A stretch of 64,000 nt of DNA from Luteimonas yindakuii (GCF_004803715.2 NZ_CP039383.2:2728001-2792000), one strand, 5' to 3'. Shown: positions 39,315 to 49,252, counted from the first letter of the stretch. Program-made: numbers and translations. The notes: generated from the sequence alone by a model not told the origin.

Positions 39315-41369
39315 ATGACCAACCCCCTCCTCGACTTCTCCGCACTGCCGCGCTTCGATGCGATCCGGCCCGATCATGTCGTGCCCGCGATCGATACCCT
39401 GCTGGCCGAGGCCGCGGCCGCGCTCACCCGTGCCACCACGGCGGCCGCCGTCAGCTGGGACGACCTCGTCGAACCCCTGCACGACGCCACCGAACGCCTC
39501 GGCCGCGCCTGGAACCAGGTCGGCCATCTCAATGCGGTGGTCAACACGCCCGCTCTACGCGAGGCCTACAACGCCGCGTTGCCGAAGGTGACGCAGTTCC
39601 ACAGCGCGTTGCGACAGGACCCGGCGCTGTACCAGCGCTTCAGGGCGCTGGCCGCGGCACCCGAAGCCGCTGGCTGGAGCGTCGCGCGCCGGCGCGTCGT
39701 CGACAACGCGCTGCGCGATTTCCGCCTCGGTGGTGCCGAACTCGAACCCCACGCACGCGCGCGCTTCGCGCAGATCCAGCAGGAACTGGCGGCGCTGTCG
39801 GCGAAGTTTTCCGAGCACGTGCTCGACGCCACCGATGCGTGGTCCTGGACCACCACCGACGAGGCCGAACTCGTCGGCCTGCCCGCCGACGTGCTCGCGC
39901 AGTGCCGTGCGGATGCGCGGGACGCGGGCGAGGACGGCTGGCGCCTGAACCTGAAGATGCCGTGCTATCTGCCGGTGCAGGCCTACGCCGACAACCGTGC
40001 ACTGCGCGAGCGGCTGTACCGCGCCCATGGCGTCCTCGCCTCCGACGCCGGTCCTTCCGAGCTCGACAACGGCCCGCTGATCGACCGCATCCTGGCGCTG
40101 CGTGCGGAGCAGGCCCGACTGCTCGGGCACGCCGACTACGCCGAGCTGTCGCTGACCACCCGCATGGCGCGCAGCGCCGACGAGGTGCTGGCGTTCCTGC
40201 GTGACCTCGCCGGCCGCGCGCTGCCGCATGCGCGCCGCGACCGGGTCGAACTCGAAACCTTTGCGCGCGACACGCTCGGCCTCGACGCGCTGCAGCCGTG
40301 GGATCTGGCGTGGGCATCGCAGAAGCTGCGCGAGGCGCGTTACAGCTATTCCGGGCAGGAGGTGAAGCGTTACTTCACCGGGCCGCGCGTGCTGGCCGGC
40401 CTGTTCGATGTGATCCACAGCCTGTACGGTCTGCGCGTCGAGGAGGACAGCGCTCCGGTGTGGCACGCCGACGTGCGCTTCTACCGGCTGGTGGATGGCG
40501 ACGGCCGCCCGGTCGGGCAGTTCTACCTCGACCTCCATGCACGCGAGGGCAAGCGTGGCGGTGCGTGGATGGACGACTGCCGCAACCGCCGCGATCGCGC
40601 CGACGGCTCGACGCAGACCCCGATCGTGTACCTGGTCTGCAACTTCGGCCGTGGTGTCGACGGCGCGCCCGCGACCTTCAGCCACGACGAGGTCGTGACC
40701 CTGTTCCACGAGATGGGCCACGGCCTGCACCAGCTGCTGACGGAGGTCGGCGAGCTTCCAGTGGCCGGCATCAACGGCGTGGAGTGGGACGCGGTGGAAC
40801 TGCCCAGCCAGTTCATGGAGAACTTCTGCTGGGAATGGCCGCGGGTGGAAGCGATGACCGCGCATGTCGACAGCGGCGCGCCACTGCCGCGCGACCTGTT
40901 CCAACGCATGCTGGCGGCGCGCAACTTCCAGAGCGGCATGCAGACCGTGCGCCAGCTGGAGTTCGCGCTGTTCGACATGGAACTGCACGTGGGCGATCCA
41001 CCGGCCGACGTGCTGGCGCTGCTCGAACGCATCCGCGACGAGGTCGCGGTGAACCGGCCGCCGTCGTGGCACCGGTTCCCGCACCAGTTCGCGCATATCT
41101 TCGCTGGCGGCTATGCGGCCGGGTACTACAGCTACAAATGGGCCGAGGTACTCAGCGCCGATGCCTACGCCGCGTTCGAGGAACAACCCGATGCGGTGGC
41201 CGCAACCGGCGCGCGCTTCCGTGCCGAGATCTTGGCCCGTGGCGGCAGCCGCCCGGCGCTGGAGAACTTCCGCGCCTTCCGTGGCCGTGACCCCAGGATC
41301 GATGCCCTGCTGCGGCACGGCGGGATGGCGCCCGAGGCCTCCGCCGCAGGCGCGGGATCACCGGCCTAG
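39315..41369 (+). CDS. prlC: oligopeptidase A (M3 family zinc metallopeptidase)
   Basis: A 684-residue cytoplasmic peptidase that degrades short peptides, including cleaved signal peptides. The zinc motif HEMGH is in VTLFHEMGHGLHQLLTEV, with the third ligand Glu downstream in MENFCWEW. The start MTNPLLDFSALPRFDAI, with DHVVPAI after it, is the standard beginning; upstream codons are not family-like. The length is normal. The stop codon shares the palindrome CTAG with the stop of the convergent AraC gene. Confidence 0.95.
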   Translation: MTNPLLDFSALPRFDAIRPDHVVPAIDTLLAEAAAALTRATTAAAVSWDDLVEPLHDATERLGRAWNQVGHLNAVVNTPALREAYNAALPKVTQFHSALRQDPALYQRFRALAAAPEAAGWSVARRRVVDNALRDFRLGGAELEPHARARFAQIQQELAALSAKFSEHVLDATDAWSWTTTDEAELVGLPADVLAQCRADARDAGEDGWRLNLKMPCYLPVQAYADNRALRERLYRAHGVLASDAGPSELDNGPLIDRILALRAEQARLLGHADYAELSLTTRMARSADEVLAFLRDLAGRALPHARRDRVELETFARDTLGLDALQPWDLAWASQKLREARYSYSGQEVKRYFTGPRVLAGLFDVIHSLYGLRVEEDSAPVWHADVRFYRLVDGDGRPVGQFYLDLHAREGKRGGAWMDDCRNRRDRADGSTQTPIVYLVCNFGRGVDGAPATFSHDEVVTLFHEMGHGLHQLLTEVGELPVAGINGVEWDAVELPSQFMENFCWEWPRVEAMTAHVDSGAPLPRDLFQRMLAARNFQSGMQTVRQLEFALFDMELHVGDPPADVLALLERIRDEVAVNRPPSWHRFPHQFAHIFAGGYAAGYYSYKWAEVLSADAYAAFEEQPDAVAATGARFRAEILARGGSRPALENFRAFRGRDPRIDALLRHGGMAPEASAAGAGSPA

Positions 41370-42358
41370 GCCTCCGGCAGCAACTCACCCCGTGGCAGCC
41401 ACCCCTGGGCGATCGCCATCGATCCGCCGCCCTCCAGCATCACGGATGACGGGCTGGCGGTCATGCGGTCCGTTGCAGAGCCCGGGGCAGGCAGGCCATC
41501 GCGCCGCGCGCTGGTCGCGGTGCAGCCGAAGGCCTGCTTGAACGCACGGCAGAACGCGCTCTCGCTCTCGAAGCCCAGCGTCTCGGCGATCTCGCACACC
41601 GGCATCGACGTCCCGCACACCAGCTCCCGGGCGCGCTGGCAGCGCAGGCGCGCGGCGTACTCGTTGGGTGTCTCGCCGAACACGTTGCGGTAGAGGCGGA
41701 CCAGGTGGCAGGGCGAGTAGCTGGCGCTCGCCGCAAGCCGGCCAAGCGCCATGTGGTCCTCGAGGTGGCAGCGGATCAGGTGCTGCACGCGCAGCAGCCG
41801 CAGCAGGGTCTGTTGCCTGCGCAGCCGCGTGCGGCCGCTGCAGCGTTGCAGGTGCGTGTGCAGGTCCTGCTGGTGTTCGAAGATCGCGTGACGCAGGTCG
41901 GCGACGATCCCTGCAACGGTGGCCGGATCCTGCGCCTCCGCGCGCCTGCCGCTGCGTGCGAGCCGAACCAGCGGCCGCATGACCGCACGCGGGCACGCGG
42001 CCTCCCAGGGCAGCATGTCGGTCACCGGCGCGCGCGTGCCGGGATGCCATGCGGTGGCCGGCCCGGTCAGCATCAGCCACCAGCCATGGCCATGGCTGGC
42101 ACAGCGCAGCGATCCTTCGAGCCATAGCTGGTAGCGGCCCCGCGACAACGGCCAGTCCGTGTCCTGGCTCCGCAGCTCCAGGCAACCCGACAGCACCACG
42201 CACAGGCTGATCCAGCCGGCAGGCACCTGCATCCGGTTGCCCCGGCCGCGGCCCCGCACCAGGTTGAGACACTCGCTGTCGAGGGTGGCCGGTGCCAGCG
42301 ACTGGGATCCGTGCAGCAGATGGTGCTGGACTCGCACGCGAGCGTCCTCCCGGATCAT
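41366..42358 (-). CDS. AraC family transcriptional regulator
   Basis: About 330 residues. The N-terminal half is a divergent sensing domain (beta-rich, Trp/His-containing). The C-terminal domain carries two helix-turn-helix units: LGRLAASASYSPCHLVRLYR then the linker FGETPNEY, and VCEIAETLGFESESAFCRAF. An extra Ser/Gly/Met-rich tail of about 40 residues follows the domain. ATG 42358 (MIREDARVRVQ) is taken; upstream codons are Arg/Ser-rich and overlap the promoter region. It is divergent from the TPR-sulfotransferase gene, which is its most likely target. The inducer is unknown. Confidence 0.85.
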   Translation of the reverse strand: MIREDARVRVQHHLLHGSQSLAPATLDSECLNLVRGRGRGNRMQVPAGWISLCVVLSGCLELRSQDTDWPLSRGRYQLWLEGSLRCASHGHGWWLMLTGPATAWHPGTRAPVTDMLPWEAACPRAVMRPLVRLARSGRRAEAQDPATVAGIVADLRHAIFEHQQDLHTHLQRCSGRTRLRRQQTLLRLLRVQHLIRCHLEDHMALGRLAASASYSPCHLVRLYRNVFGETPNEYAARLRCQRARELVCGTSMPVCEIAETLGFESESAFCRAFKQAFGCTATSARRDGLPAPGSATDRMTASPSSVMLEGGGSMAIAQGWLPRGELLPEA

Positions 42359-42629
42359 CCGGCAGCTGTCGGCAGGTTCCGCCCGTGGCCGCGGCCCGGG
42401 CAGTGCAGGAAGTACCGCCTGCGAAAACGTTCTCCGCGATCGTTGACGGACAGCTGTTGACCGGAGATGAACGCATCCGCCGACGGCGCGGCGCGGCGCG
42501 AGCACGTTGGCTCGATCACGCACCACCGACCGCGCACGCAACCGGATGCACGCCGCCGGCATGGTTGTACGCGTGCAGGTGCAGGCGGATAGTCCGCTGC
42601 GGACCCGCCACGAGCCTCCGGAGTGCCCG

Positions 42630-44453
42630 ATGCGCCCTGACAGTCCAGCGGAGCTGGAGACCGCCGAGCAGTTGTTGCGGCAGGGCGATGCGCAGGCGGC
42701 GCTGCGACACGCATCGGCAGCACGCGCGGACGGCACGCACGAACCGGGCTGGATGCGCTTGCGGGCGCTGGCGCTGGCCGCCAGCGGTCGTGCGGAGGAG
42801 GCGCGCGCGCTGTTCGCCGCCTACGCGCAACAGCGGCCGCAGGAGGCGGACGCTTGGGTGAACCTCGGCAATGCGTGCCTCGACTGCACGGACGGCGAGG
42901 GCGCCCTGCAGGCGTTCATGCGCGCCGGTGCCGCCGGGGCGCAGGGCGTGCCGTACCTGCTCGGGCACGGTCTGGCGCTGATGGCGCAGGGCCGGTTTGG
43001 CGACGCGCTCGCCTGGCTGCAGCGCGCGCAGTCCGAAGAGCCGGATGCCGCCGACGTCCGCCTGGCCCACGGCCAATGCCTGGCCGAGCTGGAGCGTTAC
43101 GACGACCTGGCCGCCTGCGTGGCTGCGATCGATGCGGCAGGCCTGTCGTTCGAGCAACGCACGGTGCTGGCCTGGCTGCTGGCGCATGCCGGACACGAAG
43201 GTGCCGCACAGGCGCTGTTCGCCGAACTGCTGGCCGAACGGCCCGGGGCCTCGGCGCCACGGGTGCGGCTGGCGTTGCTGCTGGAACGCCTGAACCGCGT
43301 GCAGGAGGCGGAGGCGCTGCTCGCGGTAGTCGGTGAAGTGGATACCGCCATGGCATCGATGGCGGCGTTGGCGACGGCACGCATGGCGCGCCGTCGCGGA
43401 GAACCCGGCGAGGCCGTCCTCGTCCTCGCACCGGCCGCCGACCGCGAGGGCGATCCCGCGATGGCCGCGCAGTTGTGGTTCGAGCTCGCCGCATGCCACG
43501 ACCGCCAGCAGCACGCCGATGCCGCGATTCAGGCGCTGGCCCGGGCCCATGCCCACGCGCGCCGCGCGCTGCGCCAGCGGCACCCGGATCTGGAACAGTC
43601 ACAGGTGCTGGGCTGGCTGCGGCAGCGTCTGCACCGTCCGCTGCCGGCGCCGTACCCGCCGCGCACCGGCGATCCGCCTGACCCGGTGTTCCTCGTCGGC
43701 TTTCCGCGCTCGGGCACCACGCTGCTGGAACAGATGCTGGGACAGCACCCGGCGCTGCAGGTGCTCGACGAGCGCCCTGCACTCGAACGCGTGATCGAGG
43801 TGATGCGCCGCGCTCCAGGCTGGCGCGACGACGACCTCGATGGCGCGCTGGCACGGCTGGACGCCGGGCAACACCGCGCGCTGCGCGCCCACTACCGCGA
43901 CGAGGTGGCGCGCCACCTGCCGCCGGGCGGACGGCTGGTCGACAAGTACCCGCTGTACCTGACGCGCGCGAGCTACATCCAGTGGCTGTTCCCACGCAGC
44001 GACTGGCTGCTGCTGCTGCGCCATCCCTGCGACTGCGTGCTGAGCTGCCATTTCCAGGCCTTCGGCCTCAACGGCGGTGCGCTCGCCTTCGATTCGCTCG
44101 AATCCACCGCACGCACCTACGCCGCGGTGATGGGCCACTGGGAGAAACAGCGCGTGCTCGCCGGCCCGCGCGTGCACACGCTGCGCTACGAGGATCTCGC
44201 CGCTGCACCCGGCGACACCGTGGCCGCGTTGATGGCATTCCTGTCGCTGGTGCCACAGCCCGGGCAGCATGCGTTCCACGCGTCGGTGGTCGAACGCGGA
44301 CAGCGCATCCGCACGCCCAGCTACGCGCAGGTGGCCGAGCCGGTGCATGTGCGTGCGGTCGGGCGCTGGCAGCGCTACCGCGCGCATTTCAGCCCGGGCA
44401 CGCTCGAGCTGCTGGCGCCCTTCGTCGAACGCTACGGCTACACGCTGGACTGA
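42630..44453 (+). CDS. TPR-repeat sulfotransferase
   Basis: A 607-residue protein. About eight TPR-like helical repeats (residues 8-330) precede a sulfotransferase domain of the Sulfotransfer_3 type: the PAPS 5'-phosphate loop VFLVGFPRSGTTLLEQML (about 350-370), the 3'-phosphate region LLLLRHPCDCVLSC, and LRYEDLAAAPG near the end. The TPR part probably binds a protein or peptide acceptor. GGAG precedes ATG 42630. Its last 16 bases overlap the end of the convergent 2OG oxygenase gene. No signal peptide, so the reaction is cytoplasmic. Confidence 0.88.
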   Translation: MRPDSPAELETAEQLLRQGDAQAALRHASAARADGTHEPGWMRLRALALAASGRAEEARALFAAYAQQRPQEADAWVNLGNACLDCTDGEGALQAFMRAGAAGAQGVPYLLGHGLALMAQGRFGDALAWLQRAQSEEPDAADVRLAHGQCLAELERYDDLAACVAAIDAAGLSFEQRTVLAWLLAHAGHEGAAQALFAELLAERPGASAPRVRLALLLERLNRVQEAEALLAVVGEVDTAMASMAALATARMARRRGEPGEAVLVLAPAADREGDPAMAAQLWFELAACHDRQQHADAAIQALARAHAHARRALRQRHPDLEQSQVLGWLRQRLHRPLPAPYPPRTGDPPDPVFLVGFPRSGTTLLEQMLGQHPALQVLDERPALERVIEVMRRAPGWRDDDLDGALARLDAGQHRALRAHYRDEVARHLPPGGRLVDKYPLYLTRASYIQWLFPRSDWLLLLRHPCDCVLSCHFQAFGLNGGALAFDSLESTARTYAAVMGHWEKQRVLAGPRVHTLRYEDLAAAPGDTVAALMAFLSLVPQPGQHAFHASVVERGQRIRTPSYAQVAEPVHVRAVGRWQRYRAHFSPGTLELLAPFVERYGYTLD

Positions 44454-45058
44454 GTGCCCGGCGCCGCCGCCGGGCCTGTCTGCACGAAGCGCAGGTAGGT
44501 GGACAGGATGTACTTGTCCTGGCGTGGCGACGGCTCTCCCTGGTGCGCGTACAGCCAGTACGGCGGGAACATCAGCAGCCGCCCCGCCTTCGGCGCCACG
44601 CCGGTCTGCAGGCCGGGAAACCACGTCCGGCCGCCTTCCTCGACATCGTTGAGGTACCACAGGAACACCAGGTAGCGGTCGCAGACCTCGTTGATCGAGT
44701 CGAAATGGGTCTGGAACTTCTCCTGCCCGCCGGCGCGGTAACGCTTGAGGATCAGCGGACTGAGCAGCGGGCTGTCCGGCACCGGGATCGGAAGTCGCAC
44801 GTCGGCGTTGTAGCGCTGCAGCTGGCGGCTGACCAGCTGGCGGAACCAGGCGAGGAACGGCGCGTCCGACAGCCGGCTGACATCGAGCTCGGTCCACGCG
44901 CTGTCATCCAGGCCGGGGCGCACGCCGCGCCCGTTGACCTGCTGGAAGCGGGCCAGCGCATCGAAGGAGTCGATGAGCTTGCGGCACATCGCCGGTTCCA
45001 GCCCGTCGTCGTAGACGCGGATGTAGTGCGCGAGTTCCGCATCGCACGTCCCCGCCAC
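44438..45058 (-). CDS. 2OG-Fe(II) oxygenase (prolyl-hydroxylase-like)
   Basis: About 206 residues. The Fe(II) site is HFD in FQTHFDSINEV and a distal His in YAHQGEP; the Arg for 2-oxoglutarate is in SPRQDKYIL. LVFLWYLNDVEEGGRTWFPG is typical of prolyl-4-hydroxylase-like proteins that hydroxylate protein or peptide side chains. The start is uncertain: GTG 45058 gives a family-like N-terminus (AELAHYIRVYDDGL); ATG codons at 45142 and 45169 are also in frame but overlap the TonB receptor gene. It is directly downstream of that receptor and tail-to-tail with the TPR-sulfotransferase. Confidence 0.87.
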   Translation of the reverse strand: MAGTCDAELAHYIRVYDDGLEPAMCRKLIDSFDALARFQQVNGRGVRPGLDDSAWTELDVSRLSDAPFLAWFRQLVSRQLQRYNADVRLPIPVPDSPLLSPLILKRYRAGGQEKFQTHFDSINEVCDRYLVFLWYLNDVEEGGRTWFPGLQTGVAPKAGRLLMFPPYWLYAHQGEPSPRQDKYILSTYLRFVQTGPAAAPGTQSSV

Positions 45059-45095
45059 GGCGGTGGCCGCGGCGGGGAGCGATGCGGCCCCGTAC

Positions 45096-48050
45096 TCAGA
45101 AACGGGCTGTCCAGCGCATCCAGTAGAACCGGCCGATGGCATCGTAGGTCCGCATGTCGGTGGAGGCATTGAAGCCAGAATAGATCAGCGGCGGCTGCCT
45201 GTCGGTGAGGTTGCGGATGCCGACCTGGATCGAGCTGTTGTTGAGCTCGGCGAAGCGGTAACCGATCTGCAGGTCGGTCTGGGTGAACGACGGCACCCGC
45301 CGCCTCGCCACGTAGCCCGGGTCGGTGACATCGGCGACATCCGGCGCCTCGTAGACGTGGTGCACGTAGCGCGTGGTGAGGCTGGCGCTGAAGTCGCCCA
45401 GCGTCCAGCTGATGTCGTTGAGCGCGCGCCAGCGGGCCATGTTGCCGAAGCCGGACGACGCGTTGTCGACGAACGTGCCGGCCAGGCCGACGCTACCGGG
45501 AATGCCCGGGAACGCACCGACGTTGCTGCTGGGATCGCCCGACAACAGCTGCACCTCGTACTCGGCCAGGTAGGTGGTGTCGAGGTTCCAGCGGAAGCTG
45601 CCCCAGTCGGTTTCCGGGAACAGGTAGCGCAGTCCCAGGTCGACGCCGGACGTCTCCAGGCTGCCGAAGTTGCCGATGAGGTTGGTCATCTGCGCCACGT
45701 CGCCGGCATCGTCGCGGATGAAGGTGTCGCAGAAGCGCCCGAAGTTGAAACACTGGTTGAGCATCACGTTCTCGGGCAGGTTGACGATGAACTCGTCCAG
45801 CTTCACCCGCCAGAAATCCGCCGTGAGCGAGAAGCCCTCGAACCAGCCCGGGCTGTACACGAACCCGTAGGTGAGCACGTCGCCCTGCTCCGGCAGCAGG
45901 TTCGGGTTGGCGACCTGGAACGAGGTGACCTGGTTGTTGCTCTGCCGGAACGAGCCATCGGTCGGCACCCCGGCGCACGCACGCGGATCGGCGGTGGCCT
46001 GGCCGGTGTAGCCGTTGCACGGGTCGGTGTACGTGTTGGCGCTGGGTACGGTCGGTGCGAACAGGTCACCGATGGTCGGCGCACGGAAGGCGTCGGCGAA
46101 CGTCGCGCGCACCAGCAGGTCGGCGAACGGCTTCCACTCCAGGCCGATCTTGGAGTTGGTGGTGTCGCCGAAGTTGGAGTAGTCGGAGTACCGCGTGCCG
46201 AGCGAGACGCTCAGCCGTTCGGCGAACGGCACGTCTTCCAGCAACGGGATCAGCGCTTCGGCGTAGAGCTCGCTGACGTCGAACTTGCCGTTGATGTCGC
46301 CGAACGTACAGGCCTCCTGGGTGATCAGGCACACCGTTTCGCCCGGCGGGATGATGGTCAGGAAGTCGCTGCTGGAACTCGCCGCCTCCCTGCGGTGTTC
46401 GACACCCACCGCCAGCGACACGACGCCGGCGGGGATCTCGAACAGGTCGCCGGTGACGTTGGCATTGAACACCTCGAGGTCGTTCTCGTTGGTGTTGTGG
46501 ATGGTCGGGTTGATGAGCTCCAGCGCCGCGAGCTGCGCCTGTCCCGCCGGGGTGGTCGGATCCGGCGGCGGGCCCATGAAGTTCACCGGCAGGCAGCCGG
46601 CGATCGCGGTGGCGGGGTTGCCCGGCGTGCGCACGCAGATCGGGTTGCCGGTGGCGGGGTCGATCATCGACGGGCCCAGCGCATCGGTCAGGCCCGGGCT
46701 GTACAGGTAGCCGCGCACCGTCGACGACTGCGGCGTGCGGCCGTAGCCATAGGAGGCGTCCCAACTCCAGCTGCTGCCGCCGAAGTTGCCGCGAAGCCCG
46801 CCGGTGATCTGGTAGGTCTCGGTCTCGAAGCGCGTCGTGCGGGTGGGGATGAAGTCGCGCAGGCGCAGGCGGGCGTCGGCGATGTCGACGCCGAAGGGGT
46901 TGTAGAGGCTGTCGCCGCTGATCGGCACGTTGTCCACCGCCGCACGGCCGTCGAACGGCAGCGGCGCGATGAAGAACGAGGATTCGGTGCGCAGCCAGGA
47001 GCCGAGCAGGAACGCCTCGATGTTGTCGCTGACCTGGTAGTTGCCGCTCAGGAACAGCGCGGTGCGTTCCTGCGGGGTCAGGTTGAGGTTGCCGTCGGCC
47101 TGGAAGTTGTAGGTGTCGTTGACCGGATCGAAACAGCGGAAGTCGGTGGGCGCGGTGCCGGGGCGGCCGTCGATGCGGGTCAGCACGACGTTGGCGCCGG
47201 CCCCGCAGTTCGGATCGGCGAGGTTGACTCCGGTCGCCGAGGCGCGCGGCACCACATAGCGGCCGGTGAGGATGCGGCTGGTGCCGCCGATGCCGTGCTC
47301 GCCGGCGTACAGCTGGTAGGGCTGGCTGGAATACGCGCGGTCGGCGGCGCTGACCTGGTCTTCCTTGTCGTAGCTGGCGCCGAGCATCAACCGCGCGCGG
47401 TCGCTGACCATGCCGAACACGCCGTCGAACCGCTGCGTGTCGGCGTCGCCGCGCGACGAGTTGCCGTAGAAGACGCTGGCTTCCAGGCCCTCGAAATCCT
47501 TGCGCAGGATGAAGTTCACCACGCCGCCGATGGCATCCGAACCGTAGATGGCCGAGGCGCCGTCCTTGAGCACCTCCACGCGTTCGATCAACGCCATCGG
47601 GATGGAGTTGATGTCGACCGCGCCATTGGCATTGGTGACGGTGCCGATCCAGCGCCGCCCGTCGACCAGCACCAGCGAGCGGTTCACGCCGAGGCCGCGC
47701 AGGTCGACCGTGGCCGCGCCCGCACCGCCGCCGTTGTTGACCTGCGGATTGGTGGCGGCGCCGGAGATCGCCGGCGTGCGCTGCAGGAAGTCGCCGACGG
47801 TGACCGCACCGGACGACTCGATCGACTGCCGGTCGATGGTGAACACAGGGCTCGAGGTCTCCATGTCCGCACGGCGGATGCGCGTGCCGGTGACCTCGAT
47901 GCGATCAAGGGTAGTGGGCTGGTTGGACTGCCCGCTGGCCTGGGCGAAAACGGCACCGGGCGCGACGACGGCGACGACGGCGGAGATCGGCAGCAGTGCG
48001 CGCCGGATGGCTTGATGGAGGGGCTTGATGGTCACGGACGCACTCTTCAC
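45096..48050 (-). CDS. TonB-dependent outer-membrane receptor
   Basis: A 984-residue receptor with a signal peptide (to about residue 36, ending VFAQ), a TonB-box-like LDRIEVTGTRI, the plug domain (TVGDFLQRTPAI, GLGVNRSLVLVDGRRW) and a 22-strand barrel ending YWMRWTARF with the terminal Phe. Large extracellular loops contain several cysteines (for example PCNGYTG, NQCFNFGRFCDT). The ligand is unknown; relatives take up siderophores, sugars or peptides. GTG at 48050 is the first in-frame start, and a second GTG five codons later is possible. The 2OG oxygenase follows downstream, possibly co-transcribed. Confidence 0.92.
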   Translation of the reverse strand: MKSASVTIKPLHQAIRRALLPISAVVAVVAPGAVFAQASGQSNQPTTLDRIEVTGTRIRRADMETSSPVFTIDRQSIESSGAVTVGDFLQRTPAISGAATNPQVNNGGGAGAATVDLRGLGVNRSLVLVDGRRWIGTVTNANGAVDINSIPMALIERVEVLKDGASAIYGSDAIGGVVNFILRKDFEGLEASVFYGNSSRGDADTQRFDGVFGMVSDRARLMLGASYDKEDQVSAADRAYSSQPYQLYAGEHGIGGTSRILTGRYVVPRASATGVNLADPNCGAGANVVLTRIDGRPGTAPTDFRCFDPVNDTYNFQADGNLNLTPQERTALFLSGNYQVSDNIEAFLLGSWLRTESSFFIAPLPFDGRAAVDNVPISGDSLYNPFGVDIADARLRLRDFIPTRTTRFETETYQITGGLRGNFGGSSWSWDASYGYGRTPQSSTVRGYLYSPGLTDALGPSMIDPATGNPICVRTPGNPATAIAGCLPVNFMGPPPDPTTPAGQAQLAALELINPTIHNTNENDLEVFNANVTGDLFEIPAGVVSLAVGVEHRREAASSSSDFLTIIPPGETVCLITQEACTFGDINGKFDVSELYAEALIPLLEDVPFAERLSVSLGTRYSDYSNFGDTTNSKIGLEWKPFADLLVRATFADAFRAPTIGDLFAPTVPSANTYTDPCNGYTGQATADPRACAGVPTDGSFRQSNNQVTSFQVANPNLLPEQGDVLTYGFVYSPGWFEGFSLTADFWRVKLDEFIVNLPENVMLNQCFNFGRFCDTFIRDDAGDVAQMTNLIGNFGSLETSGVDLGLRYLFPETDWGSFRWNLDTTYLAEYEVQLLSGDPSSNVGAFPGIPGSVGLAGTFVDNASSGFGNMARWRALNDISWTLGDFSASLTTRYVHHVYEAPDVADVTDPGYVARRRVPSFTQTDLQIGYRFAELNNSSIQVGIRNLTDRQPPLIYSGFNASTDMRTYDAIGRFYWMRWTARF

Positions 48051-48267
48051 GGGAAGGGTGCGGAGAAATTACGAAACGTTAACGGCCCCACGTATGCGGA
48101 TAGCGCCCGAAATGATGTGCCGCGATGAACATTCCAGCGACCGCCCGCGTCCGATGCCCGGGTGCCGCGCCCGGGGACTGAACAGGTATTGACGTCGACG
48201 CGCCTAGAATCCGGTCGTTGCCACGCGTCCGTCCGTCGCCCCGCCAACCCAACGAGGAAGCCCCGCC

Positions 48268-48639
48268 ATGACCATGTCCCGCCTTGCCCTCGCCGTCCTT
48301 GCCCTGCTGCCGCTCGCCCTTGCCGCGCAGACCCGGACACAACCGTTGCCACAGGACGGGCACGCGCCGGCTCCGGCCAGTGCACAGGGCTCGCAGACGG
48401 GCATCACCACCTTCGGCAACCCCGGCGAACAGCAGGTGATCGTGCGTTCCTACGAGCCCGACGCGGTGCTGCGCAACCAGTACCGCATCGTCTTCGATGC
48501 CCTCGACACCAATGGCGACGAGTACCTGGACCGCGCTGAAGCCGCCGCCCATCCGACCCTGGCGGCCGAATTCGGCGGCGTCGACACCGATACCGACGGG
48601 CGCCTCAGCAAAGAGGAACTGCGTGGCTGGATCCAGTGA
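48268..48639 (+). CDS. secreted EF-hand protein
   Basis: A 123-residue exported protein. The signal peptide ends near ALAAQ (about residue 20). A Gln/Pro/Ala-rich linker precedes two canonical EF-hand loops, DTNGDEYLDRAE (about 80-91) and DTDTDGRLSKEE (about 106-117), with all calcium-coordinating positions acidic or polar. It is likely a periplasmic calcium-binding protein. Stand-alone gene; partner unknown. Confidence 0.85.
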   Translation: MTMSRLALAVLALLPLALAAQTRTQPLPQDGHAPAPASAQGSQTGITTFGNPGEQQVIVRSYEPDAVLRNQYRIVFDALDTNGDEYLDRAEAAAHPTLAAEFGGVDTDTDGRLSKEELRGWIQ

Positions 48640-48694
48640 CCCGGCGGGAGGGTGACCGGGCGGCGGCGCGACGCGCACGCCGTCTGCACGCTGC

Positions 48695-49252
48695 CTAGCG
48701 CTCGTCCTCGACCTCGCGCACATGCGCGGGCAGGTAATGGCCGAGGCGTTCGAAGAACCGGCTGTAGAACTCCGCATCCTGCACCGTACTGCTGGCCACC
48801 CGCACCAGCGAGTCCTCGGTGCTGCCGATCGGCAGCGACACCGAGCCCAGCGCGCTCACGCCGAGGCTTGCCGAGTTGGCACTGCGGCGCAACGCGTAGC
48901 GGTCCTGCAATGCGCTGACGAACACCAGCGCGTGGCCGTCCTGCGGCACGCACGACACCCGTACCGCGAGTTGCAGGTGCGAATCGGACTCGGGCTGGAA
49001 ATTCTTGCTCGCCTCCACCGACGCCGCCTCCGCGCGTCCCACCGCGTAGCCCTGCCCGAGCAATGCGCGGCGCGCGGCCTCGCAGGCCACGTCGGGTCGG
49101 GTGGCGAAGGTGCGCGAGTACATGTCGTCGAACGCAAAGGTCTCGCCGAGCAGCGCGGGCCGCGCCTTGCCGGCCTGGCCACCGCCACAGGCGGCGAGCA
49201 ACGAAGCGACGAGACAGGCGAACAGGACGACGCGGGGCAGGGAAGCGGGCAT
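48695..49252 (-). CDS. DUF2242 lipoprotein
   Basis: A 185-residue predicted lipoprotein with lipobox LLAAC at about residue 22. The mature part contains DDMYSRTFATRPDVACEAARRALLGQGY and VSCVPQDGHALVFVSALQDRYALRRS, which match my memory of the DUF2242 family. Function unknown. ATG 49252 precedes a proper signal sequence; the longer open frame upstream is not protein-like. Confidence 0.78.
   Translation of the reverse strand: MPASLPRVVLFACLVASLLAACGGGQAGKARPALLGETFAFDDMYSRTFATRPDVACEAARRALLGQGYAVGRAEAASVEASKNFQPESDSHLQLAVRVSCVPQDGHALVFVSALQDRYALRRSANSASLGVSALGSVSLPIGSTEDSLVRVASSTVQDAEFYSRFFERLGHYLPAHVREVEDER

Noticed and set aside
45063..48128. 1021-codon plus-strand frame opposite the TonB receptor
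   Set aside because: The minus strand gives a full receptor with plug, barrel and terminal Phe; the plus frame is low-complexity Ala/Val/Arg/Gly.
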